64,000 bases of DNA, taken from the NCBI GenBank assembly GCA_046351595.1, contig JAXLYE010000008.1, forward strand, positions 62,001 through 126,000, read 5' to 3'. Within the stretch, counting starts at the first letter, position 1. Each line of letters begins with the position of its first letter. Positions 23,989 through 32,016 of this stretch are shown in pieces. This DNA comes from JAXLYE01 sp046351595. GTDB lineage: Bacteria; Myxococcota_A; Polyangia; Palsa-1104; JAEUJZ01. Position numbers and translations under genes: made by a program. The notes under the pieces are model-generated. The model was not told where the DNA came from, searched no databases, and saw nothing but the letters and a program-made list of their open reading frames with translations.

Positions 23989-24423
23989 TTGGCCCTGCAG
24001 TTCACCGGCCGCGACGTCGCGCTCCAGCGCAACGAAGCCACCGGCAAGTTCGATCTGCAGTTCAGCACGGAGGGGCCAAACGTAGGAAACCCCGTTCTGG
24101 ACAGCACCTGCACGCACGCGGTGCTGACCACGCTGCTCTCCAAGAAGCGGGGCACTCGGCCGGGCTCCCCCCTGCAGGAGGGCGGCTACTACTTCGACAC
24201 CACGGGACGGCGGGGAACGCTGCTGTGGACCGTGAACCAGGACCGCCTGGCGACGCCGAGCCAGCTCAAGGCGTACGCCGAGGACGGCGCGCAGCAGCTC
24301 GTCGACCTCCGCTACATCGCCTCCTTCGACGCCTCGGCCCGAAAGCGCGGCCCCGGCAACTTCCTGCTGACGTGCCGCTGGTTCCTCCCATCGAGCACGA
24401 CGCCGCTCTCCGTGAGTCTGTAG
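23989..24423 (+). CDS. Baseplate wedge protein (Mu gp46-like)
   Basis: The product has 144 residues from TTG 23989, a rare start codon. Visible are DVALQRNEATGKFDLQF, CTHAVLTTLLSKKRG and YFDTTGRRGTLLW, the pattern of the gp46/gp25-like wedge family. It is followed with no gap by the gp47-like gene. Together with gp47 and gp48 it forms the baseplate. Confidence 0.8.
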   Translation: MALQFTGRDVALQRNEATGKFDLQFSTEGPNVGNPVLDSTCTHAVLTTLLSKKRGTRPGSPLQEGGYYFDTTGRRGTLLWTVNQDRLATPSQLKAYAEDGAQQLVDLRYIASFDASARKRGPGNFLLTCRWFLPSSTTPLSVSL

Positions 24424-25971
24424 ATGGCGATCCGGCTGTACTCGGAAGACGAGATCCTCTCCCTGGCGCTCGGCCACTTCGCGGCGCTCTTCCCGGGCGT
24501 AGACCTCAGCGACCGCGGCTACTTCGGCCTCTTGGCCCGCGCCTTTGCGCAGACGGTCGTCCTCGCGCAGTACGCCATCGAGCAGGCCGCGGACGACAGC
24601 GTGCCGGCGTACCAGCAGGATGCGGACGGGAACGTGCGCTCCCGCTGCAGCAGCGCGGCGCTCGATGCCTGGGCCTTCGTCTTCGGCCTCCCCTCGGGAA
24701 GGCCGGGCGTGTATGGCCGCCGGGGCGCCACGGTATCGACCGGCGGACTCGGCACGCCGTCCGGCACCGCGGGGGTGCTGATCCCAGCCGGCACCCAGGC
24801 GACCGATCCCACCAGCCAGCTCGTCGTGCAGACGGTCGCCGCGGTGACCCTCAACGGGCCGCCCAACACCCTGCCGGTGCAGTTCGTCTCGGTGACCGAA
24901 GGCGCAAAGGCGAACCTCCCCGCCGGGACCGTACTCACCTGGATCGCGCCGCCCGTTGGCCTCGCGTCGACCGTGGTGCTGTCCGCGCCGCTCAGGGGGG
25001 CCGAGGACGCGGAGAGCGACTCCGAGCTCGTCGCGCGCCTGCTGCGCCGAATCCAGCAGCCGCCGCGCGGCGGCACCGCGGCCGACTATCGCGCATGGAC
25101 CGAAGAGAGCGTCGATTCGAGCGGTGGCTCGCTCAACATCTTCCGCGCCTTCGTCTTCCCGCTGCGCGATGGGCTCGGGTCCGTGACCGTCGTCCCAACC
25201 TACGAAGGCTCGGGCACCGGTCGCCAGCCGCCCGCGGGCGAGATCGCCAAGGTCCAGGCTGCGCTGAACCGCCTGCGCCCCATCACGGCCACGGTCTTTG
25301 TCCGCGCACCCTACATGCCTGCGGCCAACGCGCTGCGGGTGCGCGTCACGGCGAGTCCGTCGTCTGCGAAGAACGGGCTGTACCTCTGGGACTACGACGA
25401 CGGCGGCATCTCGACCGGCTTCACCGCGCACACCGCCAACTCGCTCACCTGCACGACGGTCCCGGCCGGCCTTCAGGCGGCTTTCGCAGCCGGCCGCAAG
25501 CCGCGGATCCAGGTCATCATCTCGACGCCGGGCGCTTCGACCCTGCCCTTTGTCGCGCGCGTCATCAACATCGTCGGCAACGTCCTGACGCTCGACACGC
25601 CCTTTGCGGTCCAGCCGACGGACGGCGTTGACTACTTCTGGGCGGGCGGCGCGCTGGTGACGCCCATCGCCGCCCGGATCCAGGCGTACATCGACAGCCT
25701 GGGCCCGTCGCGGCAGTCGGGCTTTGCGGATCCCAACGATGCGTGGGAGGACACCGTCCTGCTCGAGCGCATCACCGACGTCGTCATGGAGACACGCGAC
25801 GCCGACGGAACGCGGATGGTCCTTTCCACGCCGGGCTTTGGCGGCAAGTCGGTGCAGATCGCCGTCGGCAGCGGTCTGTGGTCCGGCGCGCCCTACCAGC
25901 CCCGGGATATCGGCTTCGGCATCGAGCTCGCGTATCTGCGCGGCGGCGGCATCGAGGTCCTGCAGAAGTGA
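24424..25971 (+). CDS. Baseplate J-like protein (Mu gp47-like)
   Basis: The product has 515 residues. The Baseplate_J pattern is clear: LIPAGTQATDPT, then VTEGAKANLPAGTVLTW, then AEDAESDSELVARLLRRIQQ and GGTAADYRAWTEES. A beta-rich insert at about residues 300-410, absent from ordinary gp47 (about 380 residues), probably points outward. It overlaps the next gene by GTGA. Confidence 0.87.
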   Translation: MAIRLYSEDEILSLALGHFAALFPGVDLSDRGYFGLLARAFAQTVVLAQYAIEQAADDSVPAYQQDADGNVRSRCSSAALDAWAFVFGLPSGRPGVYGRRGATVSTGGLGTPSGTAGVLIPAGTQATDPTSQLVVQTVAAVTLNGPPNTLPVQFVSVTEGAKANLPAGTVLTWIAPPVGLASTVVLSAPLRGAEDAESDSELVARLLRRIQQPPRGGTAADYRAWTEESVDSSGGSLNIFRAFVFPLRDGLGSVTVVPTYEGSGTGRQPPAGEIAKVQAALNRLRPITATVFVRAPYMPAANALRVRVTASPSSAKNGLYLWDYDDGGISTGFTAHTANSLTCTTVPAGLQAAFAAGRKPRIQVIISTPGASTLPFVARVINIVGNVLTLDTPFAVQPTDGVDYFWAGGALVTPIAARIQAYIDSLGPSRQSGFADPNDAWEDTVLLERITDVVMETRDADGTRMVLSTPGFGGKSVQIAVGSGLWSGAPYQPRDIGFGIELAYLRGGGIEVLQK

Positions 25972-26996
25972 CGGCCCCTTCCCGCGACGAGGTGCGGAGG
26001 CTCCTCATCTCGCTCCTGCCGGCCGGCTCCGAAGAGCTCTACGACCTGAGCCGGTCCGCGTACATCGGCGGGTCGCTCGATGCCCTGGCCGGCGCCCTCC
26101 AGCAGACGCTGACCGACCGGATCGAGGTGCTGCGGCAGGAGGTCAACCCCGCGACGATGGCCGAGCAGCTCCCGCAGTGGGAGCAGGCCTGCGGCCTGGC
26201 CTACTCGCCGGTGGCGCTGTTCGGCACGCTGCAGCAGCGGCGCGACGCGGTGCTGGCGGTTCTGCGGACCTCGGGCTCCTTCAGCCTCGACGACATCCGG
26301 GCCATCATCGAGCCTTACTTCCGGTACGCGAGCAGCGCCGACATCGAGATCCTGGAGACGCCGCGCGCCTCCTTGACCGCCGCGCACACCTACGTCGGCA
26401 CCGGCCCGGTGACGGTCCCGATCTTTGCGCCCGGGCGCATCAGCGTGACGGTGCTCGACGACCCCGCCGTGAGCCCCGCGGGCGCCACGGCCTTCGTCCT
26501 GCTGACAACGAACCGCGCCGACCGCATGGTCTTCTCGCTCCAGGGGCCCGACGGCTTCCTCGTCGTCTTCCCCTCTGGCTGGCTGTCCGCGGTGCCCTAC
26601 GCCGTCACCAACGTGCTCTTCACGCTCTACGCCCCGAGCTTCGCGGGCAAGAAGATTCAGGGCACCTGGACGCTGAGCTTCAGCAACCTCGCGGACAGTG
26701 CAACCGTCACCAGCTGGGCCCTGTTCGTCGAGGGGATCGGGGTGAACTATGACCGCGCGAGTCCGCCCAACCGGATCGGCGAAGGCCTCGGCGCCAGCAT
26801 CTTCGAGTTCGCCGTGGTCGCCGACCCCGCCAAGCTCGGGGACGGATTCGACCTGGAGGGCGCGCAGCGGGCGCTCTCACACTGGAAGCCGGCGCACACG
26901 TTCGGCACCGTCGTGCAGATCTCGCCGGTTACGAGCGCCGTCGGCGCCATTCCGGACACCGTGAACGCCATCCCCGACCGGGCGGTGCCCGCGTGA
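25968..26996 (+). CDS. Baseplate/tail protein (Mu gp48-like, DUF2313) with inserted beta domain
   Basis: The product has 342 residues from GTG 25968. The first 130 residues (RRLLISLLPAGSEELYDLSR, then AEQLPQWEQACGL) and a C-terminal piece (HWKPAHTFGTVVQ) fit the DUF2313/gp48 family. Residues about 150-260 form an added beta domain with VFSLQGPDGFLVVFPSGWLS and IQGTWTLSFSNLA, similar in pattern to the P-domain of proprotein convertases. Such an insertion could serve as a surface-binding module on the baseplate. Confidence 0.72.
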   Translation: MTAPSRDEVRRLLISLLPAGSEELYDLSRSAYIGGSLDALAGALQQTLTDRIEVLRQEVNPATMAEQLPQWEQACGLAYSPVALFGTLQQRRDAVLAVLRTSGSFSLDDIRAIIEPYFRYASSADIEILETPRASLTAAHTYVGTGPVTVPIFAPGRISVTVLDDPAVSPAGATAFVLLTTNRADRMVFSLQGPDGFLVVFPSGWLSAVPYAVTNVLFTLYAPSFAGKKIQGTWTLSFSNLADSATVTSWALFVEGIGVNYDRASPPNRIGEGLGASIFEFAVVADPAKLGDGFDLEGAQRALSHWKPAHTFGTVVQISPVTSAVGAIPDTVNAIPDRAVPA

Positions 26997-27199
26997 GGCG
27001 CCGCCGCGGCCGGCGCGACCGCTACAACGCCGCGCTGCGCGCGCTGCAGCGGCAGGCGCGCTCGTTCGTCCACGCGCTCGGCTCTGCCGCGCACGCGGCC
27101 CAGGCGCTCGATCCGGGCGACCGCGGCGTGGACTCGCGGCTCGCTCTGCAGGTGCAGGCCGAGCTGCTCGCGCAAGCCCTCTCTCCCTCGGAGCCCTGA
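26993..27199 (+). CDS. Small basic hypothetical phage protein
   Basis: The product has 68 residues from GTG 26993, overlapping the preceding stop as GTGA. It has an Arg-rich N-terminus and a helical remainder. It lies between the baseplate genes and the fibre genes, where Mu-like phages sometimes encode a small chaperone. No family recognised. Confidence 0.5.
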   Translation: MRRRRGRRDRYNAALRALQRQARSFVHALGSAAHAAQALDPGDRGVDSRLALQVQAELLAQALSPSEP

Positions 27200-27202
27200 C
27201 CG

Positions 27203-27760
27203 ATGGCCTGGCCGAAGACTCCGCTGACCACCTACGTCGGCGGCAACACCCCTGCGCTCAAGGCGTTCGACAACAACGCCTACCAGGCGGCGATCAACGG
27301 GATCATCAACGGCACCTACTCGCTGCTCGGCCTGGTGCTCGATGGCACCGGCGGCGCCGTCGTCACGCCCGTCGCCGGCGCGGCCACCGTCTCGGCGCTG
27401 CTCACCGGCACGGCGAAGCCGACGACCGCCTACTCCGCGGCGACCGTGGGCGTCGGCACCGTCTGCTCCGGCTGGGCGCGCATCACCGGCGCCGGTGCGC
27501 TCCTGCGCGGCTTCAACGTCCTCGATGTCGGGCGAACCGCGGCCGTGCCGACGGGCGGGTACGACGTGACCTTTCACGGCAAGCGCACCGACGCCGACAA
27601 CCTCGGCGTCTGGGTCAGCGTGGTGGACAACGGCGTCCCCGCCTTCGCCTGCTTCCAGAGCTTCGCCGTCGGGGCCAACCAGGTGCTGCGCATCCGGGTC
27701 TACGACCTCACCGGCACGCTCACCGACCGCGCGGTCGCGTGCGGCTTCCTCTCGGAGTAA
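27203..27760 (+). CDS. Putative tail fibre / adhesin protein 1
   Basis: The product has 185 residues from ATG 27203. After a short N-terminal segment mentioning baseplate attachment-like sequence (NNAYQAAINGIINGTYSLLG), it is Gly/Thr/Ala-rich and beta-predicted. Position after gp48 is where Mu encodes its fibre gene S. No fibre family signature is clear, so this rests on position and composition. Confidence 0.55.
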   Translation: MAWPKTPLTTYVGGNTPALKAFDNNAYQAAINGIINGTYSLLGLVLDGTGGAVVTPVAGAATVSALLTGTAKPTTAYSAATVGVGTVCSGWARITGAGALLRGFNVLDVGRTAAVPTGGYDVTFHGKRTDADNLGVWVSVVDNGVPAFACFQSFAVGANQVLRIRVYDLTGTLTDRAVACGFLSE

Positions 27761-27763
27761 CCC

Positions 27764-28408
27764 GTGCCCTGCGAGATCTCAGACGTCCTCGGCTACCGAA
27801 CCTCGGCCGGCGCCCTCGTCGGCTTGGCCTCTCAACAGATCTTCGCCGTCCCCGGCAGCCCCCTGTGGAGCGTGAGCTACGCGGGCACCTGGCGGCCGCT
27901 CAACGGCCTCAACCCGCTCGTCAGCGGCAGCCCGGTCCTCCGGTACGCCGAGCTGGCCACGACCGACGGCACCGGCACCTGGAGCCTGACCCTGCCCTAC
28001 GCGAGCGAGACCGAGCCGGCCGCGCCGGAGGCGCAGTGGTCGCTCCTGTTCCCCGACGGCAGCATCCTCACCGGCGTCGTCCCGGCGGTCGCCGGCCCGG
28101 TGTCCCTACGCGACCTGCGCACGACCTACGGCTGGACCTGGGCGGCCGAGGTCTACGTCGCGCCGGTGACGATCGGCACCTTCGCCAAGGGGACCGTCAT
28201 CTTCGGCGGCGGCGCCTCGACGGCCACGGTCTTGTTCCTCGGCTCGTTCGTGACCAGCGCCTACCAGATCACGCTCACCCCGAGCACCGACACGAACGAC
28301 GGCTCGATCCCCCGCACCGGCTGGTCGGACAAGACCACGACCGGCTTCGTCATCAACCTCGACTCGAGCAGCTTCGTCGGCTCGGTCGATTGGGAGGCCC
28401 AGCTCTGA
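27764..28408 (+). CDS. Putative tail fibre / adhesin protein 2
   Basis: The product has 214 residues from GTG 27764. It is beta-rich. The C-terminal 60 residues (AYQITLTPSTDTNDGSIPRT, then WSDKTTTGFVINLDSSSF) resemble the H-type lectin-like tip domain found in phage fibres, which bind sugars. It overlaps the next gene at TGATG. Confidence 0.6.
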   Translation: MPCEISDVLGYRTSAGALVGLASQQIFAVPGSPLWSVSYAGTWRPLNGLNPLVSGSPVLRYAELATTDGTGTWSLTLPYASETEPAAPEAQWSLLFPDGSILTGVVPAVAGPVSLRDLRTTYGWTWAAEVYVAPVTIGTFAKGTVIFGGGASTATVLFLGSFVTSAYQITLTPSTDTNDGSIPRTGWSDKTTTGFVINLDSSSFVGSVDWEAQL

Positions 28409-29418
28409 TGTGCAAGCTGCTCCTGCTCGTCCTGTTCGCCCTTGGCTGCGCGCGCGCGGAAGCCGCGCCCCTCGTCAGCAGCAAGACCGACACCCTGATC
28501 CTGAACCCGCTCGGCAGCGCGCCGAGCTGCCCGAGCGGCAGCGCCTGCGTCTACGCGCTCAGCGCCGACAGCCTGGTCTACGTCGTCGACGCCGCGGGCC
28601 TGGTGCTCAAGAGCCATGCGGCTAAGAGCTTCCGCACCGCGGCGAACTGCGCAGCGCTGTCGAGCCCCCAGAACGGCGACGTCTGCTACGACACCTCGAT
28701 CCCGGCCTTCCGCTTCTACAGCGCGGGCTGGACGACGGCCACCAGCAACGACTCGCTGGTGGTCCACAAGGCGGGCACCGAGACAGTCACCGGCGCCAAG
28801 ACCTTCACCACGTCGGTGACGCTCAGCGGCGGCGCGACGCTCGGCGCCAACGTCGCTGGCGGCGGATTCAAGGGCACCGCCTTCGGCCAGGGCACGAGCA
28901 CGGGCGAGCTGCTCACTGCGGGCCGGCAGGTGCTCACCTCGGCGCCGATCACTGGCGGCGGCGCGCTGACCAGCGATCTGACGCTCGGCCTCTCCCTCTC
29001 CAGCCCGCTGCAGGTGGCCGGCGGCTCGCTCGGTCTCGCGTCCGGAAGCCTGGTCTACGCGCACCTGTCGGCCGGCGGCGCCGGCGCTCTCGGTGCCGCG
29101 ACGGTCTACCTCGTGCCGCCCGGCGGCGCGCCGAGCGCCACCGAGATCAAGCTCGCCAAGGCGACCCGCGCCGCGAGCGCCCGATCGCTGTACTGCGAGC
29201 TCGGCACCGCGCCTGGCGGCGCCGACACCGTTGTCTTCACCGTGCGCGCCGCGGCCGCCGACTCCGCGCTCACCTGCACGATAACGGGCGCCGCGACGAG
29301 CTGCTCGGACACCCTGAACACGCCAGCCGTCACGGTCGCGCAGGCGCTCTCCGTTAAGGCCGTCTCCAGCGCCGGCACCGCCGCCGACGCGCTCTGCAGC
29401 TTCGAACTCACCAACTAG
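28408..29418 (+). CDS. Fibre-like protein with a lipoprotein-type signal peptide
   Basis: The product has 336 residues from ATG 28408. The N-terminus is a signal sequence ending in a possible lipobox (LLLLVLFALGC at residues 4-14). The rest looks like a phage fibre: ETVTGAKTFTTSVTLSGGAT, then GTAFGQGTSTGELLTAG, and a C-terminal beta domain with paired Cys. A signal peptide on a fibre-like protein is odd: virion proteins assemble in the cytoplasm. It may be a lysogen surface protein, a moron, rather than a virion part. Confidence 0.6.
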   Translation: MCKLLLLVLFALGCARAEAAPLVSSKTDTLILNPLGSAPSCPSGSACVYALSADSLVYVVDAAGLVLKSHAAKSFRTAANCAALSSPQNGDVCYDTSIPAFRFYSAGWTTATSNDSLVVHKAGTETVTGAKTFTTSVTLSGGATLGANVAGGGFKGTAFGQGTSTGELLTAGRQVLTSAPITGGGALTSDLTLGLSLSSPLQVAGGSLGLASGSLVYAHLSAGGAGALGAATVYLVPPGGAPSATEIKLAKATRAASARSLYCELGTAPGGADTVVFTVRAAAADSALTCTITGAATSCSDTLNTPAVTVAQALSVKAVSSAGTAADALCSFELTN

Positions 29419-29426
29419 GAGGCCCC

Positions 29427-29687
29427 ATGCGCTCGTTCCTCGTCTGCCTGCCGCACGCCGCGCTGCACCTCTTCCTGCTCCTCGCGCTGCCTCTGCTCGC
29501 GGTGGCCTGCACCTGTCCCGCGTGCCCGGCGTGCCCACCGGCGGACCTGGCCGCGCCGGCGGACCTCAGCGAGGCGCCGGATCTCGCCTGTTCCAGCGCC
29601 GGCGGCTTCTGCCACGCGCCCGGCCAGACCTGCTGCCCGGGCCTTGTCTGCGTCGGCGGCGCCTGCGCCGCCCTGCCCGTCCGCTAG
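29427..29687 (+). CDS. Small Cys-rich lipoprotein encoded by the phage
   Basis: The product has 86 residues from ATG 29427, nine bases after the preceding gene with AGGAGG upstream. A hydrophobic signal sequence ends in LAVAC, a good lipobox, followed by TCPACPACPP. A linker with repeated PADL follows, then a compact cystine-rich region GGFCHAPGQTCCPGLVCVGG. The C-x6-CC-x4-C-x4-C spacing is like small disulfide-knot proteins and the Cys-rich modules of myxobacterial surface proteins. Probably exposed on the lysogen's envelope; superinfection exclusion is one possible role. Confidence 0.65.
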   Translation: MRSFLVCLPHAALHLFLLLALPLLAVACTCPACPACPPADLAAPADLSEAPDLACSSAGGFCHAPGQTCCPGLVCVGGACAALPVR

Positions 29688-29710
29688 CTCGCGCTTCGAT
29701 CCGCTCTCAG

Positions 29711-29727
29711 GCCCTCGGCCCGAGGGC
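29711..29727 (+). other. Hairpin between the lipoprotein and next phage gene
   Basis: A perfect 7-bp stem GCCCTCG / CGAGGGC with loop GCC lies in the 54-bp gap, 15 bases before ATG 29742. The following GTGGGGGTGTCTTC has no U-tract. It may limit read-through from the two lipoprotein genes or protect the downstream mRNA. Confidence 0.5.
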
Positions 29728-29741
29728 GTGGGGGTGTCTTC

Positions 29742-30209
29742 ATGTCCGCAGTTCCTCGTCCGAACGACCTCGGCATTCTGTTTTCCGCAAACGGCGCCGG
29801 CACCGGCTCCTACGTCGACATCGCTGGGGTCACCCAGGCCGTCGGCACGCTGACCGGCAGCTACACCGAGCAGGTCACAGCGCCGCTCGGCAACGTCGAC
29901 TACTCGCACCCCTGGGTCGGCGCGCGCGTCGCGCTTTCCTTGTTCGTCGACGTCGCGCTCGATGCAGCGACCTCCATCGAGGTGAAGCTGCAGGGGCGCT
30001 ACGACGACACCTCGCCCTGGACGGACATCCAGACGGTGCAGGAAACCTCGGGCGCGGTGGCGTCGTTCCACTCGCTGGCCGCGGCCGGGACGTACCTGCT
30101 GCAGACCAGCAGCGCCCTGTCGGTGCCGCAGATCCGGATCGTGGCCAAGGCCACCGGCGGGGGGCTGAGCGCGGAGGACTCGATCCGCGTCGCTGGGTGG
30201 ATGGAGTAG
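29742..30209 (+). CDS. Hypothetical beta-rich phage protein
   Basis: The product has 155 residues from ATG 29742. It has no signal peptide. The sequence alternates like a beta sandwich (SIEVKLQGRYDDTSPWTDIQ), a pattern often seen in phage structural or fibre accessory proteins. Function unknown. Confidence 0.55.
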   Translation: MSAVPRPNDLGILFSANGAGTGSYVDIAGVTQAVGTLTGSYTEQVTAPLGNVDYSHPWVGARVALSLFVDVALDAATSIEVKLQGRYDDTSPWTDIQTVQETSGAVASFHSLAAAGTYLLQTSSALSVPQIRIVAKATGGGLSAEDSIRVAGWME

Positions 30210-30215
30210 CGCGCC

Positions 30216-30833
30216 ATGCAGCCGCACTACCCGACCCATCCCTCGGGCATCCCCGGCGGCGCGCTGGGCAGCAACCCGCCGCTGTCGCCCCCGACGCTGT
30301 CGCCCACCACGCCGCTGCCCATCGACTACGGCGGGACCGGCGCGAGCAACAGCTTGCCGCCCGGCGCGCTGCGCTTCTTCGGCACCAACGAGGCCAACAC
30401 GATCGCCTGGTACAAGCTGGTGCCGCAGCGGGTCCTGCTCGCATCGCTGCGACCCGCCGGTGTCTGGTACCCGAACCAGTTCGTCGGGCCGAGCTACAGC
30501 GACCAGTCGGCCTCCTCGGTCCCGGGCTACAACGGCTCCGGGTTCGCGCGCCTGGCCCGCGCTGGGATTTTGAACCGGTTCGCGATCGAAAACGCGCTGC
30601 CCTCCGGCGGTAGCAGCCTCGACATGCACGTCTACGTCGGGCCCTCGCCCTCGCTGCTGAGCTTCTCGGGCATCGTGATCACCGTCGTCCTCGGCCAGTA
30701 CGTGAGCGAGAACCTGCTCGACGATCTCGAGGTCGCAGCCGGCGACTGCGTCGCGCTCTTCAACCCGGACCTGGTGCTCGGCTACTCGCCGGGCGCCCTG
30801 TCCGTCACCGCCGACTTCACCGCCTACCCGTAG
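30216..30833 (+). CDS. Putative phage fibre accessory protein
   Basis: The product has 205 residues from ATG 30216. A Pro-rich N-terminus is followed by PIDYGGTGASNSLPPGALRF, the 'GGTGA' linker motif common in phage tail-fibre proteins, then a beta-rich domain of about 150 residues. Seven bases after the previous gene. Confidence 0.55.
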   Translation: MQPHYPTHPSGIPGGALGSNPPLSPPTLSPTTPLPIDYGGTGASNSLPPGALRFFGTNEANTIAWYKLVPQRVLLASLRPAGVWYPNQFVGPSYSDQSASSVPGYNGSGFARLARAGILNRFAIENALPSGGSSLDMHVYVGPSPSLLSFSGIVITVVLGQYVSENLLDDLEVAAGDCVALFNPDLVLGYSPGALSVTADFTAYP

Positions 30834-30873
30834 GCGGCTTTCGCTGTCCCGCGACGGCTACGGCTCGCCCGCT

Positions 30874-30956
30874 GCCGTCTCCCAACCAGGGACGGACCTG
30901 GGCGCCGCTCGCGCTGAGCGGCTCCGAGGCCCGCCCCGTGCTGACGAGGCCACCCG
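30874..30956 (+). promoter_or_regulatory. Structured leader upstream of the last + strand phage gene (copy B)
   Basis: This leader aligns along its length with the one before the capsid gene: CCGTCT, CCCAACCAG, GGGCGCCGCTC, a 5-nt loop, GAGCGGC, then GCTGACGAGGCCA and ATG. The core hairpin GCCGCTC (30904-30910) / GAGCGGC (30916-30922) is identical in both; loops differ (GCGCT here, CCTTC there), and the outer stem has changed bases. Conservation of the stem with a varied loop suggests selection on the RNA fold or a recent duplication of the leader with its gene. Confidence 0.65.
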
Positions 30957-31364
30957 ATGTTCAACCCGAATGCCTTCCAGACCCGCCAGTATGAAGTCGC
31001 CAGCGTCGCCGCCGCGGGCACGCTCGTGCCCGGGACCGCGGTCAAGCTCCCCGACAGCCTCCCCACGGGGCTCTCGCCCCCGGCGAGCTACTTCACCTTC
31101 GCGCCGGCCGGCACCGCGGATCGGCCGGTGGGCGTCGTCGGCCTGGCCGGCAACATCACGACCACGGTTCCGGGGCGCGTGTGCCTGAGCGGCGGCTCGC
31201 CGCTGGTGCCGGCGCTGCTCGACAGCGCGGTCACCAAGGGGGACGCGCTCGCCATCAAGACCGCGGATGGAAAGTGGGGCAAGGCCGGCGCCGGCGAGAC
31301 GCCCTACCTGATCGCGGCCGAGGCCGGCGCCGCCGGCGACCTGGCCTGGGCCGTGGTGCTGTAG
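30957..31364 (+). CDS. Capsid decoration-like protein (DUF2190-type)
   Basis: The product has 135 residues from ATG 30957. The compact beta pattern (VPGTAVKLPD, then RPVGVVGLAGN, VTKGDALAIKTADGKWGKAG, YLIAAEAGAAGD) fits the DUF2190/decoration family, proteins that normally sit beside capsid genes. Here it is at the far end of the phage but shares its leader with the capsid gene. It is the last + strand gene of the phage. Confidence 0.6.
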   Translation: MFNPNAFQTRQYEVASVAAAGTLVPGTAVKLPDSLPTGLSPPASYFTFAPAGTADRPVGVVGLAGNITTTVPGRVCLSGGSPLVPALLDSAVTKGDALAIKTADGKWGKAGAGETPYLIAAEAGAAGDLAWAVVL

Positions 31365-31423
31365 CTCGCTCCCGCCCGCGCGTCGGCCCCGCCTGGCCCT
31401 TCCTCATCCCCTCGAAATCGCGC

Positions 31424-31864
31424 TCAGTGAAGCGCAGGGCGCGCGAACTGCGCAGCCCCCGCCACCGGGTGCCGGACGCGCTGCTCGACCGCCCGGAGCC
31501 GCTGCAGCGCGCCGCGCGCCACGGCCACCCCGAGCCGCGTCAGCCTCCACCGCCGCTCCCTCATCTCCCCCGTCTCGTCGGATCTCACCCACCCCCGGCG
31601 CTCCATCGAGTGGAGCGAGATCGAATCCCCTCCCGCCTCGATCGTGAACTCGTCGTGCTGCAGCCCGAAGAGCAGCAGGCACCGCTGCACCGCCCGGAGC
31701 TCCACGAGCTCGAAGGCCGTCTCGCAGAAGTCCCGGACTTCTCCCTCGACCCGGGCCGGGTGCTCTCGGAAGAGATGCTCGGCGAGGTGGAGGCGCCAGA
31801 CGGGGCCCTCGAAGGACTCACAGCGACAGAAGGGACAGCGGTGTGCCTGGAGGTTGGCGAGCAC
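31424..31864 (-). CDS. Zinc-finger and winged-helix-like protein at the phage right end
   Basis: The product has 146 residues, from GTG 31864 on the minus strand. The N-terminus has CPFCRCESFEG and then HLAEHLFREH, a C-x2-C...H-x4-H pattern fitting a zinc finger. The rest (about residues 60-125) reads like a winged helix: LLLFGLQHDEFTIEA, RRGWVRSDETG, RRWRLTRLGVAVARGAL. It runs against all other phage genes and sits at the end, where Mu keeps its com/mom genes. It might be a host- or phage-gene regulator; no specific homology is claimed. Confidence 0.6.
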   Translation of the reverse strand: MLANLQAHRCPFCRCESFEGPVWRLHLAEHLFREHPARVEGEVRDFCETAFELVELRAVQRCLLLFGLQHDEFTIEAGGDSISLHSMERRGWVRSDETGEMRERRWRLTRLGVAVARGALQRLRAVEQRVRHPVAGAAQFARPALH

Positions 31865-31876
31865 GAGGGCAGTTTA

Positions 31877-31887
31877 CCCCCCCCCCC
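31877..31887. repeat. Homopolymeric C11 tract upstream of the zinc-finger gene
   Basis: Eleven consecutive C residues on the + strand (G11 on the coding strand) lie 13-23 bases before GTG 31864. Such tracts slip during replication and can switch expression by changing promoter or ribosome-site spacing. It is also a common place for sequencing error, so its exact length is doubtful. Confidence 0.6.
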
Positions 31888-32016
31888 GATCTGAACAGAA
31901 GATGACTTTGAGCGGCCCGATGACCCTGGGCTCTGGCCTTGAACGCCAACGAGCGAGCCACCGCTGGTAACAAGTTTTAGCTGGTCGGAGCTCTGGGGGC
32001 GCGCTGCGCAAAGTGA

